From positions 9,548,001 through 9,612,000 of the forward strand of contig NZ_JAUSQU010000001.1 of assembly GCF_030811455.1 (NCBI RefSeq): a stretch of DNA of 64,000 nt. Direction: 5' to 3'. A program made the translations under genes and the position numbers. The stretch comes from Streptosporangium lutulentum. GTDB taxonomy: Bacteria; Actinomycetota; Actinomycetes; Streptosporangiales; Streptosporangiaceae. This document shows, piece after piece, positions 8,455 to 16,287 of this stretch; position 1 is the first letter of the stretch, and every line of letters starts with the position of its first letter. The notes beneath the pieces were generated by a model that saw only the letters and a program-made list of their open reading frames with translations, was not told the DNA's origin and made no database searches.

Positions 8455-8931
8455 CTACGCGCAGTTGATCGACTCGACCCGGGAGCTGTTGTACGAGCAG
8501 GAGTCGATGAGCTTGCCGGACGCGTTCCTCACGTACGCCGTGTCCGAGGCCTGGTTCCAGATGTACGCGAAGGTCCCCCCGCTCCTGCCCCAGTAGCGGG
8601 TGGTGGCGGTGTCCTTGCCCTTGCCGGTCCGTACGGTGACCGTCTTCCCGGCCCCGAGGGTGAAGGCGCCGAAGGTGTAGACGTGGTCCGCGGCGCGGGT
8701 CTTGTCGCGGAGGGTCCAGCCCTTGAGACTGACCGCCTTCCGGGTGGTGTTCTTGATCTGCGCCCACTCGCCGTTCAGGCTGCCGTTCGCCCCGTTGTCC
8801 GGTGATCCGGGTGAGTTGTAGTAGATCTTCACGAGCTGGATCGCGGGGAGCGCGGCGGCCTGCGCCGGCGCAACGGGGACGAGCGCCACGGCCAACGCGG
8901 CAGCGGACAGGGCCAGGGGGAGAAAGCGCAC
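8455..8931 (-). CDS. Secreted lamin-tail-domain (LTD) protein
   Basis: Predicted 158-residue exported protein. GTG 8931 follows AAGGA at correct spacing and opens a classic signal peptide (VRFLPLALSAAALAVALV, cleavage after APAQA). The rest is one lamin-tail domain of about 120 residues: IQLVKIYYNSPG, NGEWAQIKN, GWTLRD and YTFGAFTLGAGKTVTVRTG. These are the usual LTD strands, ending in a probable disulfide pair (SCSY and the C-terminal cysteine). In bacteria such domains occur in secreted or cell-surface proteins, often with nucleases; this one stands alone. Function is unknown. Codons upstream of 8931 are in frame but do not look coding. Confidence 0.82.
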   Translation of the reverse strand: MRFLPLALSAAALAVALVPVAPAQAAALPAIQLVKIYYNSPGSPDNGANGSLNGEWAQIKNTTRKAVSLKGWTLRDKTRAADHVYTFGAFTLGAGKTVTVRTGKGKDTATTRYWGRSGGTFAYIWNQASDTAYVRNASGKLIDSCSYNSSRVESINCA

Positions 8932-9200
8932 CGGTGAATCCTTAGCATGTGTGACATATGGGGCGAATGTGAGACGGCTGGCCTGTGGTGCAGGTTGGCA
9001 TGTGAATTCGGTTTTCTTGGTGCGCTTGGCCGTGATCGCGTCTCTCGTCGAGGAAGCCGTGAACCCGGGCTTCCTGGGCCGACCCGGGATCCCCGTATCG
9101 CCGGTTTCCACCTCGGCGGTGGCGGACGCTGACGGGCGGCTGTGCCTCCCGGATGAGAGAAGACAGGCGCCGTGCCCGTGGATGCGGTCTCGCCGGATCC

Positions 9201-9563
9201 CTAGACCAGGTAGACGGGTGCGAGGTCGACGAATATGCGGTAGTCCGAGATCAGGCCGTCGTCGCGGGTGCGCCAGATCGATACGGCCACGGCGCTGACA
9301 TCCTTGCCGTCGAGCCGCCGGTAGGTCACCTCGGTCTCGGCGATGGTGTCGGCCTCCACCTGCCAGGTCCTGACGATCCGGTGCCGCAGGCCGCCGATGG
9401 TGGAGTAGAACGCCCGCAACCCGGCGGCGACGGCCTCACGTCCCGCCATCGGCTCGGCGTTGCCGAACACCAACGTGGCATCCTCGGCCAGCAGCCGCAC
9501 GAACTCGTCGGGGTCGAACGAGTCGACCGTCTGGAAAACCCGTCGCGCCACCTCGTCGGCCAT
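9201..9563 (-). CDS. SnoaL-like / nuclear-transport-factor-2-fold protein
   Basis: 120-residue protein of the NTF2-like alpha+beta barrel group. The helix FQTVDSFDPDEFVRLLAEDATLVFGN, followed by GREAVAAGLRAFY and the strands TWQVEADTIAETEV and YRIFVDLAPVY, is the typical pattern. Members include ketosteroid isomerase and polyketide cyclases, as well as many proteins without known activity. I chose ATG 9563 for its strong ribosome site (AAGGAAGGA, 5-6 nt away). No clear catalytic dyad can be assigned. The gene stands alone; the transposase scrap begins about 90 bp upstream. Confidence 0.82.
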   Translation of the reverse strand: MADEVARRVFQTVDSFDPDEFVRLLAEDATLVFGNAEPMAGREAVAAGLRAFYSTIGGLRHRIVRTWQVEADTIAETEVTYRRLDGKDVSAVAVSIWRTRDDGLISDYRIFVDLAPVYLV

Positions 9564-9651
9564 GCCGGTCCTTCCTTGCACGGTCGGGATCACTGGTGGG
9601 GACGCTACGGGACGAAAAACAATGCGCAACTATCGCAAAAGTAGGTATCTC

Positions 9652-9782
9652 GTGACCCGGCTGGACCCCTGCAAAACGGTGATCGCCGAGATGCCCCGGG
9701 CGGATCCGGACGCGTCCGGGAAGCGGCGGCGCGCCGCCAAACGGATCTTCAACGGGCTGATCCATGAGCACGCGGCGTTCCG
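9652..9782 (+). pseudogene. IS21-family transposase (IstA) fragment
   Basis: About 43 codons read as an internal piece of an IS21-type IstA transposase: RLDPCKTVIAEM, then RADPDASGKRRRAAKRIF and NGLIHEHAA. Intact relatives have RLDPxKpxIDxML, then D-APRKQRHTAxRIxxRL-EEHG at this place. No start, DDE catalytic core, IstB partner or terminal inverted repeats remain. Both flanks are ordinary host genes, and the fragment ends at the stop codon of the GNAT gene on the other strand. It is a decayed insertion scar, not a functional element. Confidence 0.7.
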
Positions 9783-9788
9783 CCCGCC

Positions 9789-10466
9789 TCAGGAACCGAA
9801 GCCGACGCCGATTCCGAGCACCGGCCGACACCCGGCCACGCCGATGAGCTCGATATCGTCACGGCGCGTCGCCGCCCAGCGCTCCCTGGTAAGCCTCCAC
9901 CGATTCATGGCCGCGGCCTCACCTCGACGAGTATCCCAAGTGGCGCCGTTCGGCTCATAGCCCAGGGACTCCGAGACACGGTTCGAGGCGAGGTTGTCGT
10001 GGAACGCCTCACTGGAGGCCTCCCGTGCTTCGAAGCCCTCGAAGGCCAGGTGCAGCACGGCCTGGCGGATCTCCTTGCCCAGTCCGCGGCCACGCACCTC
10101 GGGATCCAGCCAGGAGAAGGTGCCCACCGTGCCGAACGTCGTGAATTTCAGGCCGATCAAATCCTGCATCCCGACGGGCTCCCCATCTACGACGACGACA
10201 AAGTACAGCCGCCAGAAGTCTTCGCTCACTCGTGCCCGACCGGCCCAGATCCCCCGCAGCCAAGCCCATTCTCGTTCGGGGCTCTCCCTGTAGAGGGACA
10301 TCGGGTCGTCGAACGGCCAAGGCTCGGAGACGGCGACACCCTTGCGAACCACAGGGACAAGGCGTTCAAGCAGTTCGTCACTCGCCCCGGCCAACGTGAG
10401 GCGGGGAGTGTGAACCTGCAGGTTGAGCGGGGGATAGGAGGATGTGGCTGACGAAGGCACCGGCAT
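9789..10466 (-). CDS. GNAT-family N-acetyltransferase (RimJ/RimL-like)
   Basis: 225-residue protein with the GNAT fold. TPRLTLAGASDELLERLVPV is the RimL-type N-terminal strand. VVVDGEPVGMQDLIG is the central beta hairpin. The acetyl-CoA pyrophosphate loop is VRGRGLGKEIRQAVL, with the expected R/QxxGxG/A pattern. The segment NLASNRVSESLGYEPNG is motif B. The substrate is probably an amino group on a protein terminus or small molecule. I set the start at ATG 10466; the longer frame upstream to 10595 is not coding-like. Its stop coincides with the edge of the transposase scrap, so the last residues may have been altered by that event. Confidence 0.87.
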   Translation of the reverse strand: MPVPSSATSSYPPLNLQVHTPRLTLAGASDELLERLVPVVRKGVAVSEPWPFDDPMSLYRESPEREWAWLRGIWAGRARVSEDFWRLYFVVVVDGEPVGMQDLIGLKFTTFGTVGTFSWLDPEVRGRGLGKEIRQAVLHLAFEGFEAREASSEAFHDNLASNRVSESLGYEPNGATWDTRRGEAAAMNRWRLTRERWAATRRDDIELIGVAGCRPVLGIGVGFGS

Positions 10467-10591
10467 GTCGCAGCACCCTAGACGGGAGCCTTGGGAGTAC
10501 GCATCCGAATAAACCGGCCGCCAAGCCTCGTACCGGGATCCGGGAGATCCCGTCTCATGATCAAGAATCTGGTTCGGAAACGGACTGTCAG

Positions 10592-11524
10592 TCACAGAGG
10601 ACGGACGCGTACATCCTTGAGCGCGCTCCGTACGAAGTCCTGGCTGCCCGACGCGGCCAGGTAGAAGCCGTCACGGCAACCGCTCCCCGAGATGGCGTGG
10701 CGCGGGTCGAGGACGACGCGCGCCACGCCCTGCCGTTCGCAGTCGGGGATCGGGGCCAGCACCAGCATCTGACGGCTCAGGCCGCCGAGCCATAGTTGCG
10801 GCCCGACGAGCACGCCCTCGCGGATCTCACCGGGTCGCGAGAGGCGCAGCGGGCCGTCGGCCGAAAAGGTGAGGAAACCGTCGGGGGTGAGCGTGCCGTG
10901 GAGGTTCTTCGCCCACGCCAGTCGCTGTTCGAAGGTCATCCGGGCATGCTCGTCCAGCAGGGAGATCCGCCAGTCGCCGAAGGTGAAGAGCAGGACCGAA
11001 TCGGCGGTGTCCACCCCGAGCGGGCCGGGCCACAGCGTGACGTTGCCGGTGAGACGGCGAATCATCGGACGCCCGGCGGCGGTCTCGGCCTCGCCGTACA
11101 GCGGGGCGGTGAGGGAGCGGAACCCGTCCGCCTCCCCGTCGCCGGCGAGGGTGCCGCTCGCGTACGGCCGTGCCCCCAGCGAGGCCAGGTTCAGGTCGGC
11201 GGGGTAGGTGATCTCCGCCCGCGACCCGTCGGGGAACGTGACCCGCATCGCCTTGGTGCCGTCCGGCCCGTCCGCCGCCGGATAGACGGCGTTGGGCGTC
11301 ACGCTGATCGTGTCGCGCGCGGGCGGTGGACGGACGGCGCCGGGTGTCCCGCCGATCGCGTCGCGCGTGGGCGCCGGGGTGGCGGCGGGGACGGGACTGC
11401 TCGTGTCCCGGATGGCGAGAATCCCGACGAGCGGCACGGCCACGAGAGCGACCAGCACGATCATTCCCACCCGGCGGGGCCCGCGTGGGCCCTGCTCGAC
11501 GATATCGACACGGCCGGTGGCCAT
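10592..11524 (-). CDS. Single-pass membrane-anchored protein, unknown function
   Basis: 310-residue protein starting at ATG 11524 behind a near-perfect ribosome site (GGAGGAAGG). A basic N-terminus is followed by one transmembrane helix (VGMIVLVALVAVPLVGIL). A Pro/Thr/Ala-rich linker leads to an extracytoplasmic domain of about 230 residues (MRVTFPDGSRAEITYPADL, RRLTGNVTLWPGP, LWLGGLSRQMLVLAPIPDC). Two or three cysteines near the C-terminus could form a disulfide. I do not recognise the domain; similar architectures occur in actinomycete surface sensors. The RlmG-like gene starts on the same strand further right, with 87 bp between them. Confidence 0.75.
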   Translation of the reverse strand: MATGRVDIVEQGPRGPRRVGMIVLVALVAVPLVGILAIRDTSSPVPAATPAPTRDAIGGTPGAVRPPPARDTISVTPNAVYPAADGPDGTKAMRVTFPDGSRAEITYPADLNLASLGARPYASGTLAGDGEADGFRSLTAPLYGEAETAAGRPMIRRLTGNVTLWPGPLGVDTADSVLLFTFGDWRISLLDEHARMTFEQRLAWAKNLHGTLTPDGFLTFSADGPLRLSRPGEIREGVLVGPQLWLGGLSRQMLVLAPIPDCERQGVARVVLDPRHAISGSGCRDGFYLAASGSQDFVRSALKDVRVRPL

Positions 11525-11611
11525 CGGCCTTCCTCCGTCATGCGGCTGTCGCGGCGAGTCCAGACTAATGGCCGCCGGCGCACGCACACACGGCCCCCTC
11601 GGGTGGGCGCC

Positions 11612-12766
11612 TCAGCGTTTGACGGCTCGCAGGACGACGAACTTCGGGTCGCTCGCGGCGACCTCGCAGTTGCCGAAGAGCCGGCGCAGCTTCGCGTGGT
11701 AGCCGAGGTGCCGGTTGCCGACCACCCACAGCTCGCCGCCGCGGCGCAGTGCGGCGCGGGAGCCGTTGAACATGCGCCAGGCCGTCACGTCGGTCGTCGC
11801 GCGGTGCGTGTGGAACGGGGGGTTGTTCAGGACCAGGTCCACCGTCCCCGCCGGTACGGCCGACATGCCGTCGGCCGCCACGAACTCCGCCGTGGCGCCC
11901 TCGTCCGTGTTCGCCCGGAACGTGGCCTCCGCCGAGGCCAGTGCCTGGTAGGACTCGTCGATGAACGTCACCTTGGCCTCGCCGTCGGAGAGCGCCGCGG
12001 CGAGCCCGACCACCCCGTTGCCGCAGCCCAGGTCCACGATGTGCTCGCGACCACGGCGCGGCGGCAGGTTCCGGAGGAAGAAGCGGGTGCCGACGTCGAG
12101 GCGGTCGGCGCAGAAGATGCCCGCGTGGTTGGTGACGGTCAGGCCCGAGACCGCTCCGACGCCGGTGGGCAGCGCGTAGCTTCGCGGCCACGGGCTGGCG
12201 CCCGGCGCGAGCCGAGGATCCGGTGAGCAGAGGATGAGCCGTGCCTTCTTCGCCGCCAGCGAGGTCCTGGTCGGCCCGAGGATCCGTTCGAACAGCTTCA
12301 GCGTCGAGGTGTGGATCTCGGTGACCATCCCCGCGCCGACGACCACGGTGCCCGCGTGCACGTGGGGTGCGAGGTGGTGAAGCTGATCCTCAAGGAGCGC
12401 GAGGCTCTTGGGCACCCGGATCAGCAGCACGTCGATCCGGTCCGGTGGTGTGTCCCTGGTCGTGCGGAGTCGCACCGCGTCCGCGGCGATCCCGTTGCGC
12501 CTCAGGTTCGTCCGGGTCGCCTCCTGGCCGAGGAAGGAGTCGGTGATCTGCACGGGGCCGTGATCGGCGATCGCGGTGACCAGAGCGCCCCACCGGTCGC
12601 CCAGCACGACCACGGTGCCCGACAGGTCGGCCGGTTCGCCGTCGATCCCGTCGAGGTGCCGCAGCAGGTATTCGTCGGCGGCGTCCCAGGCGCGAAGCGG
12701 GTCGCGGGGATCCTCGGGGAAGCGGGTGAGGTCGAACTCACCTCGTGACGTCGTCAAACGGTTCAT
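11612..12766 (-). CDS. RlmG-like 23S rRNA (guanine-N2) methyltransferase
   Basis: 384-residue class I SAM-dependent methyltransferase with the two-domain plan of RsmC/RlmG: a degenerate N-terminal Rossmann domain and a catalytic C-terminal one. Motif I is IVDLGCGNGVVGLAAA. The acidic end of strand 2 is FIDES. The catalytic N2-guanine motif is NNPPFH. The length matches RlmG (about 378 in E. coli) better than RsmC. It is predicted to modify one guanine of the ribosome's large subunit. Assignment to RlmG rather than RsmC rests on length and overall layout. The 281 bp between it and rtcB carry no gene I can support. Confidence 0.82.
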   Translation of the reverse strand: MNRLTTSRGEFDLTRFPEDPRDPLRAWDAADEYLLRHLDGIDGEPADLSGTVVVLGDRWGALVTAIADHGPVQITDSFLGQEATRTNLRRNGIAADAVRLRTTRDTPPDRIDVLLIRVPKSLALLEDQLHHLAPHVHAGTVVVGAGMVTEIHTSTLKLFERILGPTRTSLAAKKARLILCSPDPRLAPGASPWPRSYALPTGVGAVSGLTVTNHAGIFCADRLDVGTRFFLRNLPPRRGREHIVDLGCGNGVVGLAAALSDGEAKVTFIDESYQALASAEATFRANTDEGATAEFVAADGMSAVPAGTVDLVLNNPPFHTHRATTDVTAWRMFNGSRAALRRGGELWVVGNRHLGYHAKLRRLFGNCEVAASDPKFVVLRAVKR

Positions 12767-13047
12767 CGCGTCTCAGCCTAGCGAGTCGTGCGACGCACCG
12801 GCCAAATCGCCGCCTCGCCGGGGCCGGCCGCGTGGGCCGGCGGCGCCTGCGCGGCCGGGGTCATGAGCGAACGTCAGAGGCATGCGGGCCCGCGCGGCCG
12901 AAAATCGGTTGCCTCGCGTGGCGGGCTCGGGGAACGTGGTGTCCATGATGATCTGACGGACAGCACCCCGCCACTCCGAGATGCCACGGCGCCGACTCGC
13001 GCCGTGATGCGGTCAGCCCCACACCCCTTTGAGGGAAGAGAACCTCT

Positions 13048-14238
13048 TTGTCTCAGCACCACTCCCGGCAGGAGTCCCCGCTGCCGTCCACCTCGGCCAC
13101 GGGTTCGGCCACCGTCACCGTGTTCGCCTCCCCGACAAGCTGGATCGAGTCCGACGCCCTCGCGCAGTGTCACCAGGTGGCCGCCCTCGACGGCATGACG
13201 CACGTCGCCGCCATGCCGGACCTGCACCCCGGCAAGGGCGCCCCCATCGGCGCCGCCATGGCGTCGACCGTGCTGTACCCGTTCCTGGTGGGCTCCGACA
13301 TCGGGTGCGGCATCGCCGTGTTCCCCATGAAGCTCAAGCGCGCCGTACCCGCGAAGCTGGCCGCCCGGTTCCCCGACCTCGATCGCGCGCTGGATCCCGA
13401 GCGGGACGCCGACGACCCGGCCTGGGCCGTGGTGAAGGGCGACATTCCCGCCGGTCACGCCGAGGGGCTCGGGACGGTCGGCCGGGGCAATCACTTCGTC
13501 GAGCTGGCGCGGATCGGGACCGTCTTCGAGCCGGACCACGCGAGCCGTCTCGGACTCGCCGCCGACGACCTGGTGCTCATCGTCCACAGCGGTTCCCGGG
13601 GGCTGGGCGAACAGATCCTGCGGGCGCACACCGCGGTCCACGGTGCGGGCCCCGCCCCCGATCCCGGCGCCTACCTGGCGATGCACGACGACGCCGTACG
13701 CTGGGGGTCGCTCAACCGGCGGCTGATGGCCGCCCGGGTCGCCCACGCGCTGGGGGCCGAGCCCACCGAGCCGATCGTCGACCAGTGCCACAACCTGGTC
13801 GAGGTCCGTGACGGGATCTACCTGCACCGCAAGGGAGCGGCGCCGGGTGACGGCCGCGACGTGCTCATCGCCGGTACGCGAGGCACCCCTTCCTATCTCG
13901 TGGCCGCCCACGCCGGGCCGGACGCCGGCCATTCCGTCGCGCACGGCGCGGGCCGCAAGATGTCGCGTGCGGACGCCCTGCGCCGGGGCCGGGTCAAGCA
14001 CACGGTCGAGGAGCTGCGCCGTACGCCGGTGGGGTCGCTGGTGGTGTGCGGCGACCGCCAGCTCCTCTTCGAGGAGGCGCCGACGGCCTACAAGCGCATC
14101 GAGCAGGTGATCGCCGATCTCGTCGACCATGACCTGGCCACGCCCGTGGCCACCACGATCCCCCTGGTCACCTACAAGACGCCCGACCTCGGGTCCGCGC
14201 CCCAACGGGACCGGCGTCGCAGGCGAGGCCGGTCGTGA
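13048..14238 (+). CDS. rtcB: RtcB-family RNA ligase (RtcB2 / release-factor-linked type)
   Basis: 396-residue GTP- and Mn-dependent RNA ligase that joins 2',3'-cyclic phosphate (or 3'-phosphate) ends to 5'-OH ends. Metal-site motifs are present: MPDLHPGKG, VGSDIGCG with cysteine about residue 87, VGRGNHFVE, HSGSRGLG, and AHGAGRKMSR, which carries the guanylylated histidine. The protein is shorter than canonical RtcB and matches the RtcB2 form found beside prfH. The start is TTG 13048 behind GAGGGAAGAG. The last codons (RRRRRGRS) are strongly basic. It overlaps the prfH homologue by four bases, so the two were co-translated. Known PrfH-RtcB2 pairs rescue ribosomes with a cleaved decoding centre and then reseal the 16S rRNA. 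Confidence 0.9.
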   Translation: MSQHHSRQESPLPSTSATGSATVTVFASPTSWIESDALAQCHQVAALDGMTHVAAMPDLHPGKGAPIGAAMASTVLYPFLVGSDIGCGIAVFPMKLKRAVPAKLAARFPDLDRALDPERDADDPAWAVVKGDIPAGHAEGLGTVGRGNHFVELARIGTVFEPDHASRLGLAADDLVLIVHSGSRGLGEQILRAHTAVHGAGPAPDPGAYLAMHDDAVRWGSLNRRLMAARVAHALGAEPTEPIVDQCHNLVEVRDGIYLHRKGAAPGDGRDVLIAGTRGTPSYLVAAHAGPDAGHSVAHGAGRKMSRADALRRGRVKHTVEELRRTPVGSLVVCGDRQLLFEEAPTAYKRIEQVIADLVDHDLATPVATTIPLVTYKTPDLGSAPQRDRRRRRGRS

Positions 14239-14612
14239 GCGTCCACCTGCTCCTGTCGGCCGGGCGCGGCCCGCAGGAGTGCGCCTGGGCGCTGGCCCGG
14301 CTGCTGCGCCGCCTGGAGGCCGACGCCACCCGGCAGAACCTGGAGATCCGCCGGGCCGAGACCGTTCCCGGTGAGCGGCCCGGCACCTATCGATCGGTCC
14401 TGATCCAGATCTCGGGGGCCGGCGCCGAGGCGTTCGCCGCCTCGTGGACCGGAACCCTGTGCTGGCAGGCCCCCAGCCCGTACCGGGCCGGCACGAGCCG
14501 GAAGAACTGGTACGTCATCGCCCAGCGGTGCCAGGTCGACATCCCGCGCACGACGTTCGCGGAGGCGGACGTGGACGTCGTCGCCTGCCGTACCGGCGGT
14601 CCACCCGGCAGG
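14235..14612 (+). pseudogene. prfH: PrfH release-factor homologue, truncated at the GGQ loop
   Basis: GTG 14235 overlaps the rtcB stop. The first 120 codons match PrfH, the class-I-type release factor partnered with RtcB2: LLLSAGRGPQECAWALARLL, RRAETVPGERPGTYRS, and the hallmark PSPYRAGTSRKNWYVIAQR. At the point where PrfH has SGPGGQHVNK, this frame reads TGGPPGRSVH. From 14613 on, the DNA is the antisense of the ABC permease C-terminus. The frame stays open to 15044 but encodes no release-factor sequence. The catalytic GGQ and the roughly 75 residues after it are therefore gone. An apparent protein with a foreign tail could still be made, but it should lack peptide-release activity. Confidence 0.78.
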
Positions 14613-15425
14613 TCAGTTCACCTCCTTGCGGATCACGCGCACCGCGCCGGCCGTCATCGGGACGACGATCCAGACGATCGCCGAGACGGCCAGCCGGGCG
14701 GCGTCGCCACCGGTCATGTCGCCGGCCATCAGGGGGTTGGCGGTGGTGTTCAGGTCGAGCCACCCGGCCAGGGCCTTGCCGGTGGCACCGAGCCCGCTGA
14801 CGGCGCTCCACACGACGGGGGTCACCAGGAGGATCACGATCGCGGCCGGCGCGTTCAGGAGCAGCATGCCCAGGGCGAGTCCCTCCGCGACCACGAGCAC
14901 GCCCGTCGCGATCCAGCCCAGCAGGGCGAGAGGCTCGACCTCCCACGTGGCCGGGACATCCTGGACACCGGAGACGACGGCCGTCACCGGTATCGCGACC
15001 AGTATCGCGAACAGGCAGGCGGCCACGGTCGTGATCAACAGTGACAGGCACTTGGCCGCCGGCACCCGCAGTCGCCGGGGTTCGAGCGCGAACGTGGTCA
15101 GGGCGGTGCGGTGGCTCCATTCGCCGGTCACCGTGAGGATGCCGAGCACGGGGAGCAGGGTCCCGAATCCGATTCCCGCGGTGCCGATCAAAGTGTGCAG
15201 ATGCGGACCGGAGGCGACGCCGCGGCCGATGACGGACGCGAGGGTCAGGACGATCATGATCGCGAAAATGATCTTTCCGTTGCGCGTGTCGAAGAGCTTG
15301 CGGGCCTCGACCGCCAGGAGCCGGCGGAACGGGATCGGTGTCCGGGGCCGGTGGATGTCCGTGGCCTTCGAGCCGAGGTCCCCGGTGTCGTTCACGGTGT
15401 TCCCGGTCGTGGGGGTGGTGGTCAT
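14613..15425 (-). CDS. ABC-2 type transporter permease
   Basis: 270-residue integral membrane protein with six predicted helices (IIFAIMIVLTLASVIG, GIGFGTLLPVLGILTV, LLITTVAACLFAILVAIP, LALLGWIATGVLVVAEGLALG, IVILLVTPVVWSAV, LAVSAIVWIVVPMTAGAV). An Arg-rich juxtamembrane segment (RRLLAVEARKLFDTRNGK) is typical of actinomycete ABC-2 permeases. Its ATG (15425) overlaps the stop of the ATPase gene upstream (ATGA), so the two are co-translated. The C-terminus (RVIRKEVN) is intact and abuts the truncated prfH from the other side. The probable role is export of a lipid or peptide-like drug; the substrate is unknown. Confidence 0.87.
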   Translation of the reverse strand: MTTTPTTGNTVNDTGDLGSKATDIHRPRTPIPFRRLLAVEARKLFDTRNGKIIFAIMIVLTLASVIGRGVASGPHLHTLIGTAGIGFGTLLPVLGILTVTGEWSHRTALTTFALEPRRLRVPAAKCLSLLITTVAACLFAILVAIPVTAVVSGVQDVPATWEVEPLALLGWIATGVLVVAEGLALGMLLLNAPAAIVILLVTPVVWSAVSGLGATGKALAGWLDLNTTANPLMAGDMTGGDAARLAVSAIVWIVVPMTAGAVRVIRKEVN

Positions 15426-16135
15426 GCCGCACTCCGATCGGCGTTCGCGGTCAGTTCGAGGAAGGTCTGTTCGAGGCTCCGGCCCCGGCTGAGCTCGTCG
15501 ACGGTGCCCCGGGCGAGGACGCGGCCACGGCCGATCATCACGATGTGGTCGGCGACCTGCTCCACCTCGTGCAGCAGGTGCGAGCTGAGCAGCACCGCGC
15601 ACCCCGAGCCGGCGAGGTCACGGAGCAGCCCGCGCATCCACCGGATGCCCTGGGGATCCAGGCCGTTGGCGGGCTCGTCCAGGACGAGCGCCCTGGGCCG
15701 GCCGAGGAGCGCGTGACCGATGCCGAGCCGCTGCCTCATCCCGAGCGAGTAGCCGCCGAAGGTCCGCTTGGCCTCCCGGCCGGTCAGCCCGACCAGATCG
15801 AGGACCTCGTCGACCCGCGATCTCGGCAGACCGAGCGTCATCGCGCCCAGGATCAGGATCTCCCGCCCGGTGCGGCCGGGATGCTGGGCGCCGGCGTCGA
15901 GCAGGGTGCCGACCTGGGAGCCGGGGCAGTCCAGTTCGGCGTACGGCCGGCCCAGTACGGTGGCCGAACCGGAGGTGGCGCGGGAGAGCCCGGTCAGGAT
16001 GCGCAGAGCCGTCGACTTTCCGGCGCCGTTGGGTCCGAGGAACCCCGTGACGCTTCCCGCCTCGACGGTGAAGGACACGTCGTCGAGCGCTCTCACACCC
16101 CTGTAGACCTTGCTGACGTGACTGAATTCGATCAT
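15422..16135 (-). CDS. ABC transporter ATP-binding subunit
   Basis: 237-residue ATPase of the ABC-2/drug-export class. Walker A is GPNGAGKST, with a degenerate Q-loop region (VGTLLDAGAQHPGRTG), signature YSLGMRQR, Walker B ALVLDEPANGLDP and switch histidine SSHLL. The order is ATPase then permease, as usual in bacterial antibiotic or lantibiotic export pairs. It is divergently transcribed from the two-component system that starts 150 bp away, so that system is the obvious candidate regulator. Confidence 0.92.
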   Translation of the reverse strand: MIEFSHVSKVYRGVRALDDVSFTVEAGSVTGFLGPNGAGKSTALRILTGLSRATSGSATVLGRPYAELDCPGSQVGTLLDAGAQHPGRTGREILILGAMTLGLPRSRVDEVLDLVGLTGREAKRTFGGYSLGMRQRLGIGHALLGRPRALVLDEPANGLDPQGIRWMRGLLRDLAGSGCAVLLSSHLLHEVEQVADHIVMIGRGRVLARGTVDELSRGRSLEQTFLELTANADRSAA

Positions 16136-16144
16136 GTATCCAGT

Positions 16145-16279
16145 CCACCGGATGTGAGGCCGCCGGGCATCGGACCCGGGTCGAGGGCCACCGGCCGCAG
16201 GTCTGGGTTCGTCGCCCCGGTTCTGGACTCGCGGCCACCCGGATGTAGACCTGGGTCGCTAGGCATCGGCCCCGTGGTC
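16145..16279. repeat. Degenerate direct repeats in the ABC / two-component divergent promoter region
   Basis: Two related blocks of about 40 bp lie 90 bp apart (16145-16183 and 16235-16279). Each begins CCACC(C)GGATGT and ends with a GGCATCGG-CCCG core. They fill most of the region between the divergent ATPase and histidine kinase genes. They could be binding sites for the neighbouring NarL-type regulator or a duplication scar. Confidence 0.45.
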
Positions 16280-16287
16280 TCTAGGCT

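Noticed and set aside
14613..15044. Downstream continuation of the prfH frame on the plus strand
   Set aside because: It stays open but lies antisense to the complete C-terminus of the ABC permease and shows no release-factor sequence.
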